Assembly (NCBI RefSeq): GCF_010614725.1
Contig: NZ_JAAEHL010000014.1
Coordinates: forward strand, 1 to 64,000
Reading direction: 5' to 3'
Length of the DNA: 64,000 nt
From: Flavobacterium ajazii
Lineage (GTDB): Bacteria; Bacteroidota; Bacteroidia; Flavobacteriales; Flavobacteriaceae
A program made the translations under genes and the position numbers. This document shows positions 44,017-52,462 of the stretch, piece by piece. Under the pieces are notes generated by a model. That model saw only the letters and a list, made by a program, of their open reading frames with translations. It did not search any database and had not been told where the DNA came from. Each line of letters opens with the position of its first letter. Positions within the stretch are counted from its first letter, which is position 1.

Positions 44017-45522
44017 ATGAAAAAATATTTATTTACAATCATTATTACATTAACTCTGTTTTCGGCAGTAAGTATTTCCTGTTCGGATGAGTTTGTAGAT
44101 CCTAAGCCGGCCTATTCGATAGATTCTGAAAATTATTTTAATTCAAAAGCCGATTATGAGCAGGCATTAATTGCTGCCTACGATTTGCTTCAGTCTTCTT
44201 ATGCCAATGTTTTGCTGGGAGAAATTGCTTCTGATAATACTTTGTGCGGCGGAGAAAGCCCTATAGATGTAATCGGCTGGCAGCAAATTGATGATATGAT
44301 TCACACAGAGACAAACAGCAACCTTAGAGATATTTGGAACTGGATGTTTGCTGGTGTTCAAAGAGCCAATTACATACTTGAGTTTCAAAATAAAACCGAT
44401 TTTGAGGGAAAAACCCAGCTTTTAGCAGAAACCCATTTTCTTAGGGCATACTATCAATTTGAATTAGTAAAATGGTTTGGTGGTATTCCTATGAAAGGAG
44501 ATGCCAGGTTCAAGATTGGAGATGAAAAAACAATTCCGCGTTCATCAGTTCCAGAGGTATATGCTGCTATTGAAGCTGATTTGATTTTTGCAATTGCCAA
44601 TTTATCTCCAACGGCGTCTCAAAAAGGACGTGTTACCAAAGGAGCAGCGCAGGCATTATTAGGGAAAGCTTATTTGTATCAAAATAAATTTGCTTTGGCA
44701 GCTACAACTTTAGAAAGTTTAATAAGTACTTCTCCATACTCTTTAGAAACAGATTATAATAAATTATTCGAAATGGAAGGTGAAAACGGACCTGAATCTG
44801 TTTTTGAAGTGCAGTATACAGATGTTGAAGGCGCTGCTTTTACCTGTTTGCAATGCAGCGAAGGAAATGTTGCTGTTGGTTTCAGCGGAGTACGTGGTTA
44901 TGACGGGCCTCTTTTTACTTCAGGATTTAGTTTTAATGTTCCTACTCAGGAAAGTGCCGATGCTTTTGAAGTTGGCGACAGGCGTAAAGATGTTGCTATT
45001 TTGGATATTGCTGCCTGGGCTGCTGCTAATACTGCTTATAATGATGGGAAGGGAATCAAATACGGAAAAGGAAATGAGGATACCGGATTTTTTAACCGAA
45101 AATATTTGCCAAGAAAAAGAAGTGGGAATGCTGCAGGAGATTTGAATTTGACGAATCCGAATAATTACAGAGCCATTCGTTATGCTGATGTTTTATTAAT
45201 GGCTGCTGAAGCTTACAACAGAGGGGGAATTGATGATGGTAAAGCAAGAGGATATCTGAACGAAGTCAGAAGACGTGCTTTTGGAGATACTAATCATGAT
45301 ATATCAGCATCAGGAGCTGCATTAACCGATTTTATTCTGGCAGAAAGAAGGCTGGAGTTCTTTGGAGAAGGACATCGTTTCTTTGATTTGGTAAGAACAG
45401 GAAAAGCAGTTGGAACAATACCTGGTTTTGAAAAGGATAAAAACGAATTATTTCCGATTCCTATCGAAGAAATTCAATTTGCAAATGGAAACTGGAAACA
45501 AAATCCGGGGTATACTAAATAA
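44017..45522 (+). CDS. SusD-like glycan-binding lipoprotein
   Basis: A 501-residue lipoprotein (signal ends AVSISCSDEF, Cys22 lipidated). RagB/SusD family features are visible: a helical TPR-like region (YEQALIAAYDLLQSSYANVL, LAETHFLRAYYQFELVKWFG), and the conserved C-terminal part LRIRYADVLLMAAEAYNRGG-like (RAIRYADVLLMAAEAYN) with ERRLEFFGEGHRFFDLVRTG. It forms the lid of the SusC transporter at the cell surface. Located 11 bases after susC and 8 bases before the PKD lipoprotein. Confidence 0.95.
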   Translation: MKKYLFTIIITLTLFSAVSISCSDEFVDPKPAYSIDSENYFNSKADYEQALIAAYDLLQSSYANVLLGEIASDNTLCGGESPIDVIGWQQIDDMIHTETNSNLRDIWNWMFAGVQRANYILEFQNKTDFEGKTQLLAETHFLRAYYQFELVKWFGGIPMKGDARFKIGDEKTIPRSSVPEVYAAIEADLIFAIANLSPTASQKGRVTKGAAQALLGKAYLYQNKFALAATTLESLISTSPYSLETDYNKLFEMEGENGPESVFEVQYTDVEGAAFTCLQCSEGNVAVGFSGVRGYDGPLFTSGFSFNVPTQESADAFEVGDRRKDVAILDIAAWAAANTAYNDGKGIKYGKGNEDTGFFNRKYLPRKRSGNAAGDLNLTNPNNYRAIRYADVLLMAAEAYNRGGIDDGKARGYLNEVRRRAFGDTNHDISASGAALTDFILAERRLEFFGEGHRFFDLVRTGKAVGTIPGFEKDKNELFPIPIEEIQFANGNWKQNPGYTK

Positions 45523-45530
45523 CATCAATT

Positions 45531-47156
45531 ATGAAAAAAATACATTTTATTATAAGTTTTTTCGTTTTGACAATTCTGTTGGGTTGTGCAAGCGATAATA
45601 GCGATATTGATTTGGATGGTATAGCCTTACCGGAAAATATATCAGCTTTGACTACTGTAACTCAGGATAATTCTGGTAAAGTTACTTTTTTGCCTAAAGG
45701 CGAAGGGGTGACCCAGTATAAAATAAATTATGGAGATGGTTCTGCTGAGTCAGAATATTTTTCTCCAGGAGGAACTGTCAGTCATGTTTATAAAGAAGGT
45801 GTTTATACCGCTAAAATTATAGCAATGGGACTAAACGGAGAAAGTACCGAAACAGATCAGCCGGTAGTGGTTTCATTTAAAGCTCCTCAAAATTTACAGG
45901 TAGTTGTAACGAATGATTTGTCGGTATCTAAAAAAATAACCGTTAAGGCAACTGCAGATTTTGCTTTGTTTTATGATGTTTATTTTGGAGAAACAGGGAA
46001 ACCGGATCCAATTTCGGCCAATAACGGCGAATCAGTTTCTTATACGTATAAAGAAGCCGGAGTGTATACAATTCGTGTAGTCTCAAAAAGTGCGGCAGTT
46101 AAAACAACAGAATATACGGCTCAGGTTACTGCTACGCTTGTTCTTAACCCGACAACTGCAGCGCCAACTCCGCCAAGCAGGCAGGCAGTAGATGTGATTT
46201 CTATTTACGGTTCTAAATATACCAATGTTGGCGGAACAAATTATTTTCCTGATTGGGGCCAGGCAGGACAAGGCAGCAGCTGGACAGAATTTGATCTGAA
46301 TGGAGATAAAATGCTGAATTATATTAAACTAAGTTATCAGGGAATTGCATTGGCAGATGGTACATCAATAGATGTTTCCGGTATGGAATATTTGCATATG
46401 GATGTCTGGACTGCAGATTTACAGAAAATTGAAACTTCATTAATTAATGTAGGGCCTTCTGAAAAACCTGTTACAGAGGATCTTACGGCAAATCAATGGA
46501 CAAGTATTGATATTCCAATTTCAGCATTTACAAGCCAGGGATTATCAGTTGATAAAATTTTTCAGTTAAAATTGGTTGGAACTCCATGGGCAGGGGGAAC
46601 TGTGTTTATAGATAATATTTATTTCTACAAAACGGCTTCTCAGTCTGTAGAATTACCTCTTGATTTTGAATCAGCGACTTTAACGTATGCGTGGGGAGGT
46701 TTCGGAGATGCAGGTTTTGGACCAATACCTGTTTCAATAGTAACAAATCCTGATAAAACAGGAGCTAATATTTCTAACAAAGTAGTTAAAATCGAGAAAA
46801 CATCCGGAGCTCAGGTTTGGGCTGGTGCGAGTCTTAATTTAGAAAATACAATTGATTTTACTAAAGGAACTAAGGTAAAAATAAATGTATGGTCTCCTAA
46901 AGTTGGTGCTGATATTTTATACAAAATGGAAGTTTCAACATCTCCAAAAGACGGAAACGGAAATCCGACTATTTTTTTCGAAGCACATGCAACAACCACA
47001 ATAGCCAATGCATGGCAGGTACTAACTTTCGATTTAACGACTGCACCCGGATTCAATACAGCTAATAAATACGACAGGGTAATTTTATTTCCGGACTTCG
47101 GACAAATGGGAACAGGTTCGACTTATTACTTTGATGATATAAAACAATCCAATTAA
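45531..47156 (+). CDS. Surface glycan-binding lipoprotein with PKD domains (SusE/F position)
   Basis: A 541-residue lipoprotein (signal ends LLGCASDN, Cys19). Two PKD-like Ig folds are seen at about 27-112 (YKINYGDGSAESEYFSPGGT, SHVYKEGVYTAKI) and 113-200 (VSYTYKEAGVYTIRVV). They are followed by two beta-sandwich modules at about 205-365 and 370-541 that resemble carbohydrate-binding modules, each with a TYYFDDI/TVFIDNIYF ending. It is in the SusE/SusF position, so it should hold the glucan at the surface. No catalytic glycosidase motif was seen. It precedes the GH16 gene by 11 bases. Confidence 0.82.
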   Translation: MKKIHFIISFFVLTILLGCASDNSDIDLDGIALPENISALTTVTQDNSGKVTFLPKGEGVTQYKINYGDGSAESEYFSPGGTVSHVYKEGVYTAKIIAMGLNGESTETDQPVVVSFKAPQNLQVVVTNDLSVSKKITVKATADFALFYDVYFGETGKPDPISANNGESVSYTYKEAGVYTIRVVSKSAAVKTTEYTAQVTATLVLNPTTAAPTPPSRQAVDVISIYGSKYTNVGGTNYFPDWGQAGQGSSWTEFDLNGDKMLNYIKLSYQGIALADGTSIDVSGMEYLHMDVWTADLQKIETSLINVGPSEKPVTEDLTANQWTSIDIPISAFTSQGLSVDKIFQLKLVGTPWAGGTVFIDNIYFYKTASQSVELPLDFESATLTYAWGGFGDAGFGPIPVSIVTNPDKTGANISNKVVKIEKTSGAQVWAGASLNLENTIDFTKGTKVKINVWSPKVGADILYKMEVSTSPKDGNGNPTIFFEAHATTTIANAWQVLTFDLTTAPGFNTANKYDRVILFPDFGQMGTGSTYYFDDIKQSN

Positions 47157-47167
47157 ACTAAGAAATC

Positions 47168-48835
47168 ATGAGCAAAAAAATAATTATAAAAATAGTACCC
47201 TTATTTGCGATTCTCCTGATGACGGGTTGTCAGAAAGATGATTACGCATTTGGATCAATAGATGCTCCAACTAATTTTCAGGTGACAGCTGAAATTGTCG
47301 GAAAAACGGCTGATGCTCCAAACGGAGATGGATCCGGAACGGTAAAATTGACAGCAACTGCAGATAATGCCATTTCCTATAAATATGTATTTAGCGACGG
47401 AACTTCAGAAAATGCTCCTGGAGGTAAATTCACAAAACGTTTTACGAAAACCGGAGTTAATAGCTATACCATTACTGTTATTGCTACAGGTAGAGGAGGT
47501 ATTGCTTCAAATGTTACACTGGATGTTGAGGTGTTGAGTGATTTTAGTGACGACGAAGCTGTGCAGTTTTTAACAGGAGGAACTTCTAAAAAATGGTACT
47601 GGTCAGCTTCAGAACCGGGACATTTGGGAGTAGGTCAAAATGATGCTGATGCTACTAAAAACTATTATGGCAATTATTATCAGGCAGGTCCATTTGAAAA
47701 AGCAGGATCTCCAGCCAGTAGCTGTTTGTATGAAAACGTATTGACTTTTTCTTTGGATGGAGACCAATTGAAATATGAACTTGATAATGGAGGCTCAACC
47801 TTCTTTAATGCTGCTTTTGCCAGTGTTGCAGGAGGAAGCTCACCGGATGATGCTTGTCTGGCATACAATGCAGGCGGAGTAAAAATAGTATCCTTAAGTC
47901 CGTCAGAATCAGTTGTGACTAAAAATCCTAATCATGCTACACAAACGCGAGGAACAATGCTGAATCTCTCCGATGGAGGTTTCATGGGCTACTATATTGG
48001 TCAGAGTTCTTACGAAATTTTGTCTATTACAGCTAACCGAATGGTGGTAAGAGCTGTTATGGGGGGAAATTCAGCATTAGCATGGTACCATATATTTACT
48101 ACAACAAAGCCTTCGCAGGTTCCGGAAACAGATGTAGATTATACCAATTTAGTCTGGTCGGATGAATTTAATACTGATGGAGCTCCTGATGCAGCAAAAT
48201 GGGGATATAATTTAGGAACTGGAGATAATGGCTGGGGAAATAATGAAAAACAAAATTATACTAATTCTGCCACGAATGTAATTGTTCAGGGTGGAAGTCT
48301 TAAAATTACTGCCAAAAAAGAAGCTTCCGGAGGTCAGGCTTATTCATCTGCAAGATTAGTAAGTGACAATAAATTCAAATTCACATACGGAAAAATAGAA
48401 GTAAGGGCTAAACTTCCTATAGGAGCCGGAACCTGGCCAGCAATCTGGATGTTAGGTCAAAATTATGCAACAAAGCCATGGCCTGCCTGTGGAGAGATTG
48501 ATATAATGGAACATGTAGGTAATAATCAAAATGTTGTACTTGGGACATTTCATTATCCTGGACGTTTCGGAGGAAGTGCAGACTCAGGCAGTAAAACAAT
48601 TGCAAATGTTTCTACTGAATTCCATGTATACAAAGCAGTCTGGAGCGCTACATCCATAAAAATCTATGCTGATGATACTCTAATACATTCGATTGCAAAT
48701 TCCGCTTCATTACCTTTTAACAGTGATTTCTTTTTGATATTAAACGTTGCAATGGGAGGAAATCTGGGTGGAAATATTGATCCGGCATTTACACAGTCTT
48801 CAATGGAAATTGATTATGTAAGGGTTTATCAATAA
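47168..48835 (+). CDS. GH16 beta-glucanase, surface lipoprotein
   Basis: A 555-residue lipoprotein (signal ends LLMTGCQKDD, Cys21). An N-terminal PKD-like domain (about 35-125) and a second beta-rich domain (about 130-300) are followed by a family 16 glycoside hydrolase (about 315-555). The catalytic motif GEIDIMEHVG gives nucleophile Glu443, Asp445 and acid/base Glu448. Nearby Trp residues (TWPAIWMLGQN) line the sugar cleft. GH16 enzymes with this pattern cut beta-1,3- or beta-1,3/1,4-glucans such as laminarin. Surface anchoring suggests the first cleavage before SusCD import. No type IX secretion C-terminal domain was seen. Confidence 0.93.
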   Translation: MSKKIIIKIVPLFAILLMTGCQKDDYAFGSIDAPTNFQVTAEIVGKTADAPNGDGSGTVKLTATADNAISYKYVFSDGTSENAPGGKFTKRFTKTGVNSYTITVIATGRGGIASNVTLDVEVLSDFSDDEAVQFLTGGTSKKWYWSASEPGHLGVGQNDADATKNYYGNYYQAGPFEKAGSPASSCLYENVLTFSLDGDQLKYELDNGGSTFFNAAFASVAGGSSPDDACLAYNAGGVKIVSLSPSESVVTKNPNHATQTRGTMLNLSDGGFMGYYIGQSSYEILSITANRMVVRAVMGGNSALAWYHIFTTTKPSQVPETDVDYTNLVWSDEFNTDGAPDAAKWGYNLGTGDNGWGNNEKQNYTNSATNVIVQGGSLKITAKKEASGGQAYSSARLVSDNKFKFTYGKIEVRAKLPIGAGTWPAIWMLGQNYATKPWPACGEIDIMEHVGNNQNVVLGTFHYPGRFGGSADSGSKTIANVSTEFHVYKAVWSATSIKIYADDTLIHSIANSASLPFNSDFFLILNVAMGGNLGGNIDPAFTQSSMEIDYVRVYQ

Positions 48836-48856
48836 GTGAATTAATTAGTGAAATGA

Positions 48857-48889
48857 AATTAGAAGGTCGTTTTGGCTGACCTTCTAATT
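48857..48889 (+). terminator. Hairpin between the two GH16 genes
   Basis: AATTAGAAGGTC (48857-48868) pairs with GACCTTCTAATT (48878-48889). The downstream T-run is poor, so partial read-through into the second GH16 gene is likely. Confidence 0.6.
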
Positions 48890-48913
48890 GAATAATTTAA
48901 AATAAAGTAATAC

Positions 48914-49672
48914 ATGAAAAAGACAGTAATACTGTTTCTAATCAGTAGTTTTTGCATGGCTCAGCAGGTAAAAAGAAAACTGATTTGGGAAGAGAATTTT
49001 AATAAGAAGACCCTAAATGAATCGGTGTGGAATTATGAACTTGGCGATGGCTGCCCCAACCTTTGCGGCTGGGGAAATAATGAAAGACAGATTTATACCA
49101 AAACCAATCATGAAATAAAAGAGGGTAATCTGGTTATAGAAGGCCGAAAAGAAGGAGAAAAATATACTTCAACAAAAATCACAACGAAAGGTAAAAAAGA
49201 ATTTCTGTATGGCCGAATTGAAGCAAGGGCAAAATTACCTGTTGGTCATGGTTTATGGCCCGCCTTTTGGATGTTAGGCGCCAATATTGATGAGGTAAAA
49301 TGGCCTAAAACGGGTGAAATTGATATTTTGGAATATATAGGCAGGGATCCGCATATGGTTTATACAACCTTGCACACGCAAGACAGTCATGGCAATACAA
49401 TTAATACCAAAAGAACCGAATTTCCAAAAATTGAAGAAGGATTTCATGTGTATGCAATTGAGTGGAATAAAGATAAAATTGATTTTTTTGTTGATGAAAC
49501 TCTTGTTTATACTTTCAGTCCCGAAGTTAAAAATGATGATACCTGGCCGTTCAACAAACCATTTTACATCATTGTCAATCTTGCTATTGGCGGAAATTTT
49601 GGAGGGCCGGCTGTTGATGATACTATTTTGCCCCAAAAATTTTACGTAGATTACATCCGTGTTTATCAATAA
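48914..49672 (+). CDS. Secreted GH16 beta-glucanase
   Basis: A 252-residue single-domain enzyme with a short signal peptide (ending FCMAQQ, residues 1-17). The GH16 motif GEIDILEYIG gives catalytic Glu135, Asp137 and Glu140, and GHGLWPAFWMLGANID lines the cleft. The end VDYIRVYQ is shared with the larger GH16. It lacks a lipobox, so it is probably periplasmic or secreted and would cut imported oligosaccharides further. It follows a hairpin by about 25 bases, so its dose may differ from the rest of the operon. Beta-1,3-glucan specificity is inferred from family. Confidence 0.93.
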   Translation: MKKTVILFLISSFCMAQQVKRKLIWEENFNKKTLNESVWNYELGDGCPNLCGWGNNERQIYTKTNHEIKEGNLVIEGRKEGEKYTSTKITTKGKKEFLYGRIEARAKLPVGHGLWPAFWMLGANIDEVKWPKTGEIDILEYIGRDPHMVYTTLHTQDSHGNTINTKRTEFPKIEEGFHVYAIEWNKDKIDFFVDETLVYTFSPEVKNDDTWPFNKPFYIIVNLAIGGNFGGPAVDDTILPQKFYVDYIRVYQ

Positions 49673-49690
49673 AGATAAAATAATTACTAC

Positions 49691-49749
49691 TAAAAAAGAA
49701 GTGTTAACTTGTTTGTTTTTAATGATTTAAACAGGTTGCGCTTCTTTTT
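49691..49749 (+). terminator. Strong terminator of the beta-glucan locus
   Basis: AAAAAGAAGTGTTAACTTGTTT-like left arm (49692-49713) pairs with AAACAGGTTGCGCTTCTTTTT (49729-49749), ending in T's. It lies 20 bases after the last GH16 gene. The rest of 49750-49859 shows no gene. Confidence 0.75.
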
Positions 49750-49859
49750 AAAATGTTAAAAAGGTACAGTTTATTTAGATGTTTGCCAGTACTTCGTCGA
49801 TAAAAGTTAATTATGGGTAATATTTTTTGTTATTTTATTATTAATTATTACTCCATTCG

Positions 49860-49892
49860 TTTGCTTTTTAAAATAAATATTTGTTAAATTTG
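49860..49892 (+). promoter_or_regulatory. Promoter of the ECF sigma factor gene
   Basis: TTTG (49860-49863), 21 bases, then TAAATTTG (49885-49892), an exact match to the housekeeping flavobacterial promoter. Transcription would start near 49895, giving a leader of about 97 bases. It suggests that the sigma gene is not only self-activated. Confidence 0.6.
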
Positions 49893-49991
49893 GACTGATA
49901 ATTAACATAACCTAAAAAAGAGAAGCCTATACAATAAAATTACTTTTTAGAAATTACTCCAAATTTTAAAACAAAACTAAAAAGTAGTACT

Positions 49992-50576
49992 ATGGCTGAT
50001 CTGCATATTCCAGACGCTCTATTAGTGAAAAATTATGTTGAAGGCAACGAAAATGCCTTAGCAACATTAATAAAAAGACACGAGTCTAAGATATATGGTT
50101 TTATATATTCTAAGATAGCTGATAGAGATATTTCAAATGATATTTTTCAGGATACTTTCATTAAAGTTATTAAAACTTTAAAATCCAATTCATATAACGA
50201 GGAAGGTAAATTTTTACCATGGGTAATGCGTATTTCACATAATTTGATTGTGGATCACTTTCGCAAAACTAAAAAAATGCCAATGTACAGAGAAACAGAA
50301 GAGTTTTCGATTTTCTCGATTATGTCTGATGATTCTTTGACTATAGAGGGGAAAATGATTGTAGATCAGGTTGAAGTTGATCTTAAAAAAATAATTGAAG
50401 AACTTCCTGAAGACCAAAAAGAAGTCTTGGTAATGCGTATGTATCAGGATATGAGCTTCAAGGAAATTTCAGAACTGACAGGCGTTAGTATCAATACAGC
50501 ATTAGGCAGAATGCGCTATGCATTAATGAATTTGAGAAAAATTATTGATAAACATCAAATAATTTTGACCAACTAA
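49992..50576 (+). CDS. ECF-type RNA polymerase sigma factor
   Basis: A 194-residue sigma-70 family factor with regions 2 (about 24-95, KIADRDISNDIFQDTFIKVI and LPWVMRISHNLIVDHFRKTK) and 4 (about 130-185, LPEDQKEVLVMRMYQDMSFK and ISELTGVSINTALGRMRYAL). It directs RNA polymerase to a special set of promoters. No anti-sigma or FecR-like gene is next to it; instead a 47-residue basic protein follows 51 bases downstream, then a TPR protein. The housekeeping-type promoter suggests constant low expression. Target genes unknown. Confidence 0.93.
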   Translation: MADLHIPDALLVKNYVEGNENALATLIKRHESKIYGFIYSKIADRDISNDIFQDTFIKVIKTLKSNSYNEEGKFLPWVMRISHNLIVDHFRKTKKMPMYRETEEFSIFSIMSDDSLTIEGKMIVDQVEVDLKKIIEELPEDQKEVLVMRMYQDMSFKEISELTGVSINTALGRMRYALMNLRKIIDKHQIILTN

Positions 50577-50627
50577 ATACTATTTTGAGTATTAGCCCGT
50601 TATACTGGTATAAAACATTTTCATAGT

Positions 50628-50771
50628 ATGGCGAAAATTTACTCAAAAAAAGGATTAGCTTCAAAAGACTTAAAGCCTAAAAAAGAAGTAGTTTCTTTTT
50701 TATTAAGTTATTCACAGGCTTTAAAAATTGTAAAGACTGAAAATAAAAATTTTGAGATTATAGCTAATTAA
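50628..50771 (+). CDS. Small basic protein (47 residues) after the sigma factor
   Basis: ATG 50628 to TAA 50771 encodes 47 residues. It begins MAKIYSKKGLASKDLKPKKE, strongly basic (about ten Lys in the first half), followed by VVSFLLSYSQALKIVKTENK and an end NFEIIAN. There is no signal peptide or membrane span; the sequence suggests one helix. It follows the sigma factor stop by 51 bases and precedes a strong terminator at 50839-50877, so the two genes form a compact unit. I do not recognise the family. It could be a small regulator (for example of sigma activity) or a nucleic-acid binder; this is inference from charge and position. Confidence 0.55.
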   Translation: MAKIYSKKGLASKDLKPKKEVVSFLLSYSQALKIVKTENKNFEIIAN

Positions 50772-50838
50772 ACAGCCCCACTACTTTGTCGGATGTTTAT
50801 TTCGAAAGAAAAAACCAAATGGTCGTTTTGGTTGAAAG

Positions 50839-50877
50839 CTCACTATTCGTATGCAAATACAAATAGTGAGTTTTTTT
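50839..50877 (+). terminator. Terminator of the sigma factor unit
   Basis: CTCACTATT (50839-50847) pairs with AATAGTGAG (50862-50870), followed by seven T's. Confidence 0.85.
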
Positions 50878-51365
50878 GTTTAAAAATACTGCATTTATAT
50901 TCCTTTCTCACAAGTTATCTGTCTTGGTAACGATTCATTTTTTTATTTAAAAAGGAAAAGTTGTTCCGCTTAATTCTGTTTTACCATTGAATATATTAAA
51001 AATCGTTAAAGTGTTATTTTTATTACAAATGTGTTAAAATTTAATTGTTTATTAGTTTATGTGATAATTATTTTTAGTTTAGTTAAAAAATAACTTAATG
51101 TTTTAGTTAAAATAGCAAAAGTGATTTAGTTTGTTTTGATTGAAAAAGTGGTGAAAAAATAAAAAATATGAATGAGTAGAATAAATGTTTAACCGATAAT
51201 TCAAATACTTTATGGAGAAAAATTACATTACTTTATTTTGTTTGGTTTAATACAATTTTAGTTGTAACAGGAAAAAAATCCAGTTGTAATTATTGTTTGT
51301 GATGAAGTTTTAGCTGAAATTTTCACAATGCCCTTAACTATTTACCTAACCAAACCAAACAGAAA
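50878..51365. other. AT-rich intergenic region
   Basis: This 488-base stretch before the TPR gene is very AT-rich. I found no reading frame of useful length, no perfect TAnnTTTG box and no convincing hairpin. It presumably holds the TPR gene's promoter, perhaps one read by an alternative sigma factor, but nothing in the bases shows that. Confidence 0.5.
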
Positions 51366-52424
51366 ATGAAAAAGAATCTTAAGATACTATTGTTGTTGAT
51401 TAACGTCACTGTTTTTGCCCAAAAAAACGAAATAAAAGAAGCTCAATCTTTTTATGATAAAGGGAAAGCTCAGGAGGCATTGACAATTTTAAAAAAAGTA
51501 GAATATCTGGTTATCAATGCCTCCGACGAAGTCAAATCTGATTTTTTTTATTTAAAAGGAAATGTCTACAAAGATTTGGCAGCCAAAAATATAGATCCCG
51601 CAAATAATTTTTCGCAGGCGGTAGGTGCTTATCAGGATGTTCTTTTATATGAAAACGATTCCCGTAAATATAAATATGCATTTAAGGCAAATTTAGCTTT
51701 AAAAGAAATGAAATCTAAATTGGTGGACGGAGCTTATAAGGATTATAAAGAAGGAAAATACAAAGAAAGTGCTGATAAAAGTTATGAAGTTTACTTATTT
51801 GATAAAAAAGACACATTAAATCTTTTTAATGCGGCTGCAGCGTCCTTAACAGGTAAGGATTATATCTCCTCTATTAAATATTACGGAGAACTGAAAAAAA
51901 TAAATTATACAGGTAAAGCAACTCTTTATTACGCAACCAATAAAAAAACAAAAGAGGATGAGGCGTTTATTTCTATAAGTGCAAGGGATTTAGGAGTCTC
52001 CACAGGTCTTTACGAAAAGCCCAGAACTGTATTTCCTCCATCTAAAAAAGAAGAAATTTTAATTGCTTTAGCCTTTTCTTGCTTAGAGCGAAACGATTGT
52101 GCTAATTCCGAAAAATATTATCAGGAGGCGTTACAGGTTAATCCAAATTGTGTAAACTGTTATATCAATTTGGTTTACATCAAAATGGAGTCGAAAAAGG
52201 TATTAGTTGATCAGATGGATAAATTAGGAAATAGCCCTAAAGAAATGAAACAATATGATAAACTAAATGCCCAAAAAGACGAAATCATAAAAAGTGCGAT
52301 TCCGTATCTGAAAAAAGCTTTGGCTATAGAGCCTAAAAATGAAGATGCAATCAAATCACTTTTAGGGATATACCGTTCGTTAGAAATGACAAACGAGTAC
52401 AATGCTTTAAAAAACAGTAGATAA
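51366..52424 (+). CDS. Secreted TPR protein
   Basis: A 352-residue exported protein (signal peptide 1-18, ending VTVFAQK). Helical repeats of TPR type appear at about 22-55 (AQSFYDKGKAQEALTILKKV), 55-95, 120-165 and 225-270 (CANSEKYYQEALQVNPNCVN), and again near the end (LKKALAIEPKNEDAIKSL). TPR proteins serve as scaffolds, so it likely sits in the periplasm as a partner-binding protein. It lies downstream of the sigma factor unit but across a terminator. Partner unknown. Confidence 0.85.
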   Translation: MKKNLKILLLLINVTVFAQKNEIKEAQSFYDKGKAQEALTILKKVEYLVINASDEVKSDFFYLKGNVYKDLAAKNIDPANNFSQAVGAYQDVLLYENDSRKYKYAFKANLALKEMKSKLVDGAYKDYKEGKYKESADKSYEVYLFDKKDTLNLFNAAAASLTGKDYISSIKYYGELKKINYTGKATLYYATNKKTKEDEAFISISARDLGVSTGLYEKPRTVFPPSKKEEILIALAFSCLERNDCANSEKYYQEALQVNPNCVNCYINLVYIKMESKKVLVDQMDKLGNSPKEMKQYDKLNAQKDEIIKSAIPYLKKALAIEPKNEDAIKSLLGIYRSLEMTNEYNALKNSR

Positions 52425-52432
52425 AAAATGCT

Positions 52433-52462
52433 GAAGCTGCTAAACTTTTTTAGCAGCTTCTT
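52433..52462. terminator. Hairpin overlapping the nth stop codon
   Basis: GAAGCTGCTAAA (52433-52444) is perfectly complementary to TTTAGCAGCTTC (52449-52460). On the minus strand the stem holds the last codons and stop of nth and is followed by ATTTTTT. It lies in the 15-base gap between convergent genes and can serve both. Confidence 0.7.

Noticed and set aside
44780..45145. 121-codon plus-strand frame
   Set aside because: Shifted frame inside susD, with no signal or family match.
49274..49669. 131-codon minus-strand frame
   Set aside because: Antisense to the second GH16 gene, whose catalytic motif and signal peptide are clear.
47168..49672. Type IX secretion C-terminal domains on the GH16 enzymes
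   Set aside because: Both end in the GH16 strand DYVRVYQ/DYIRVYQ with no added sorting domain.
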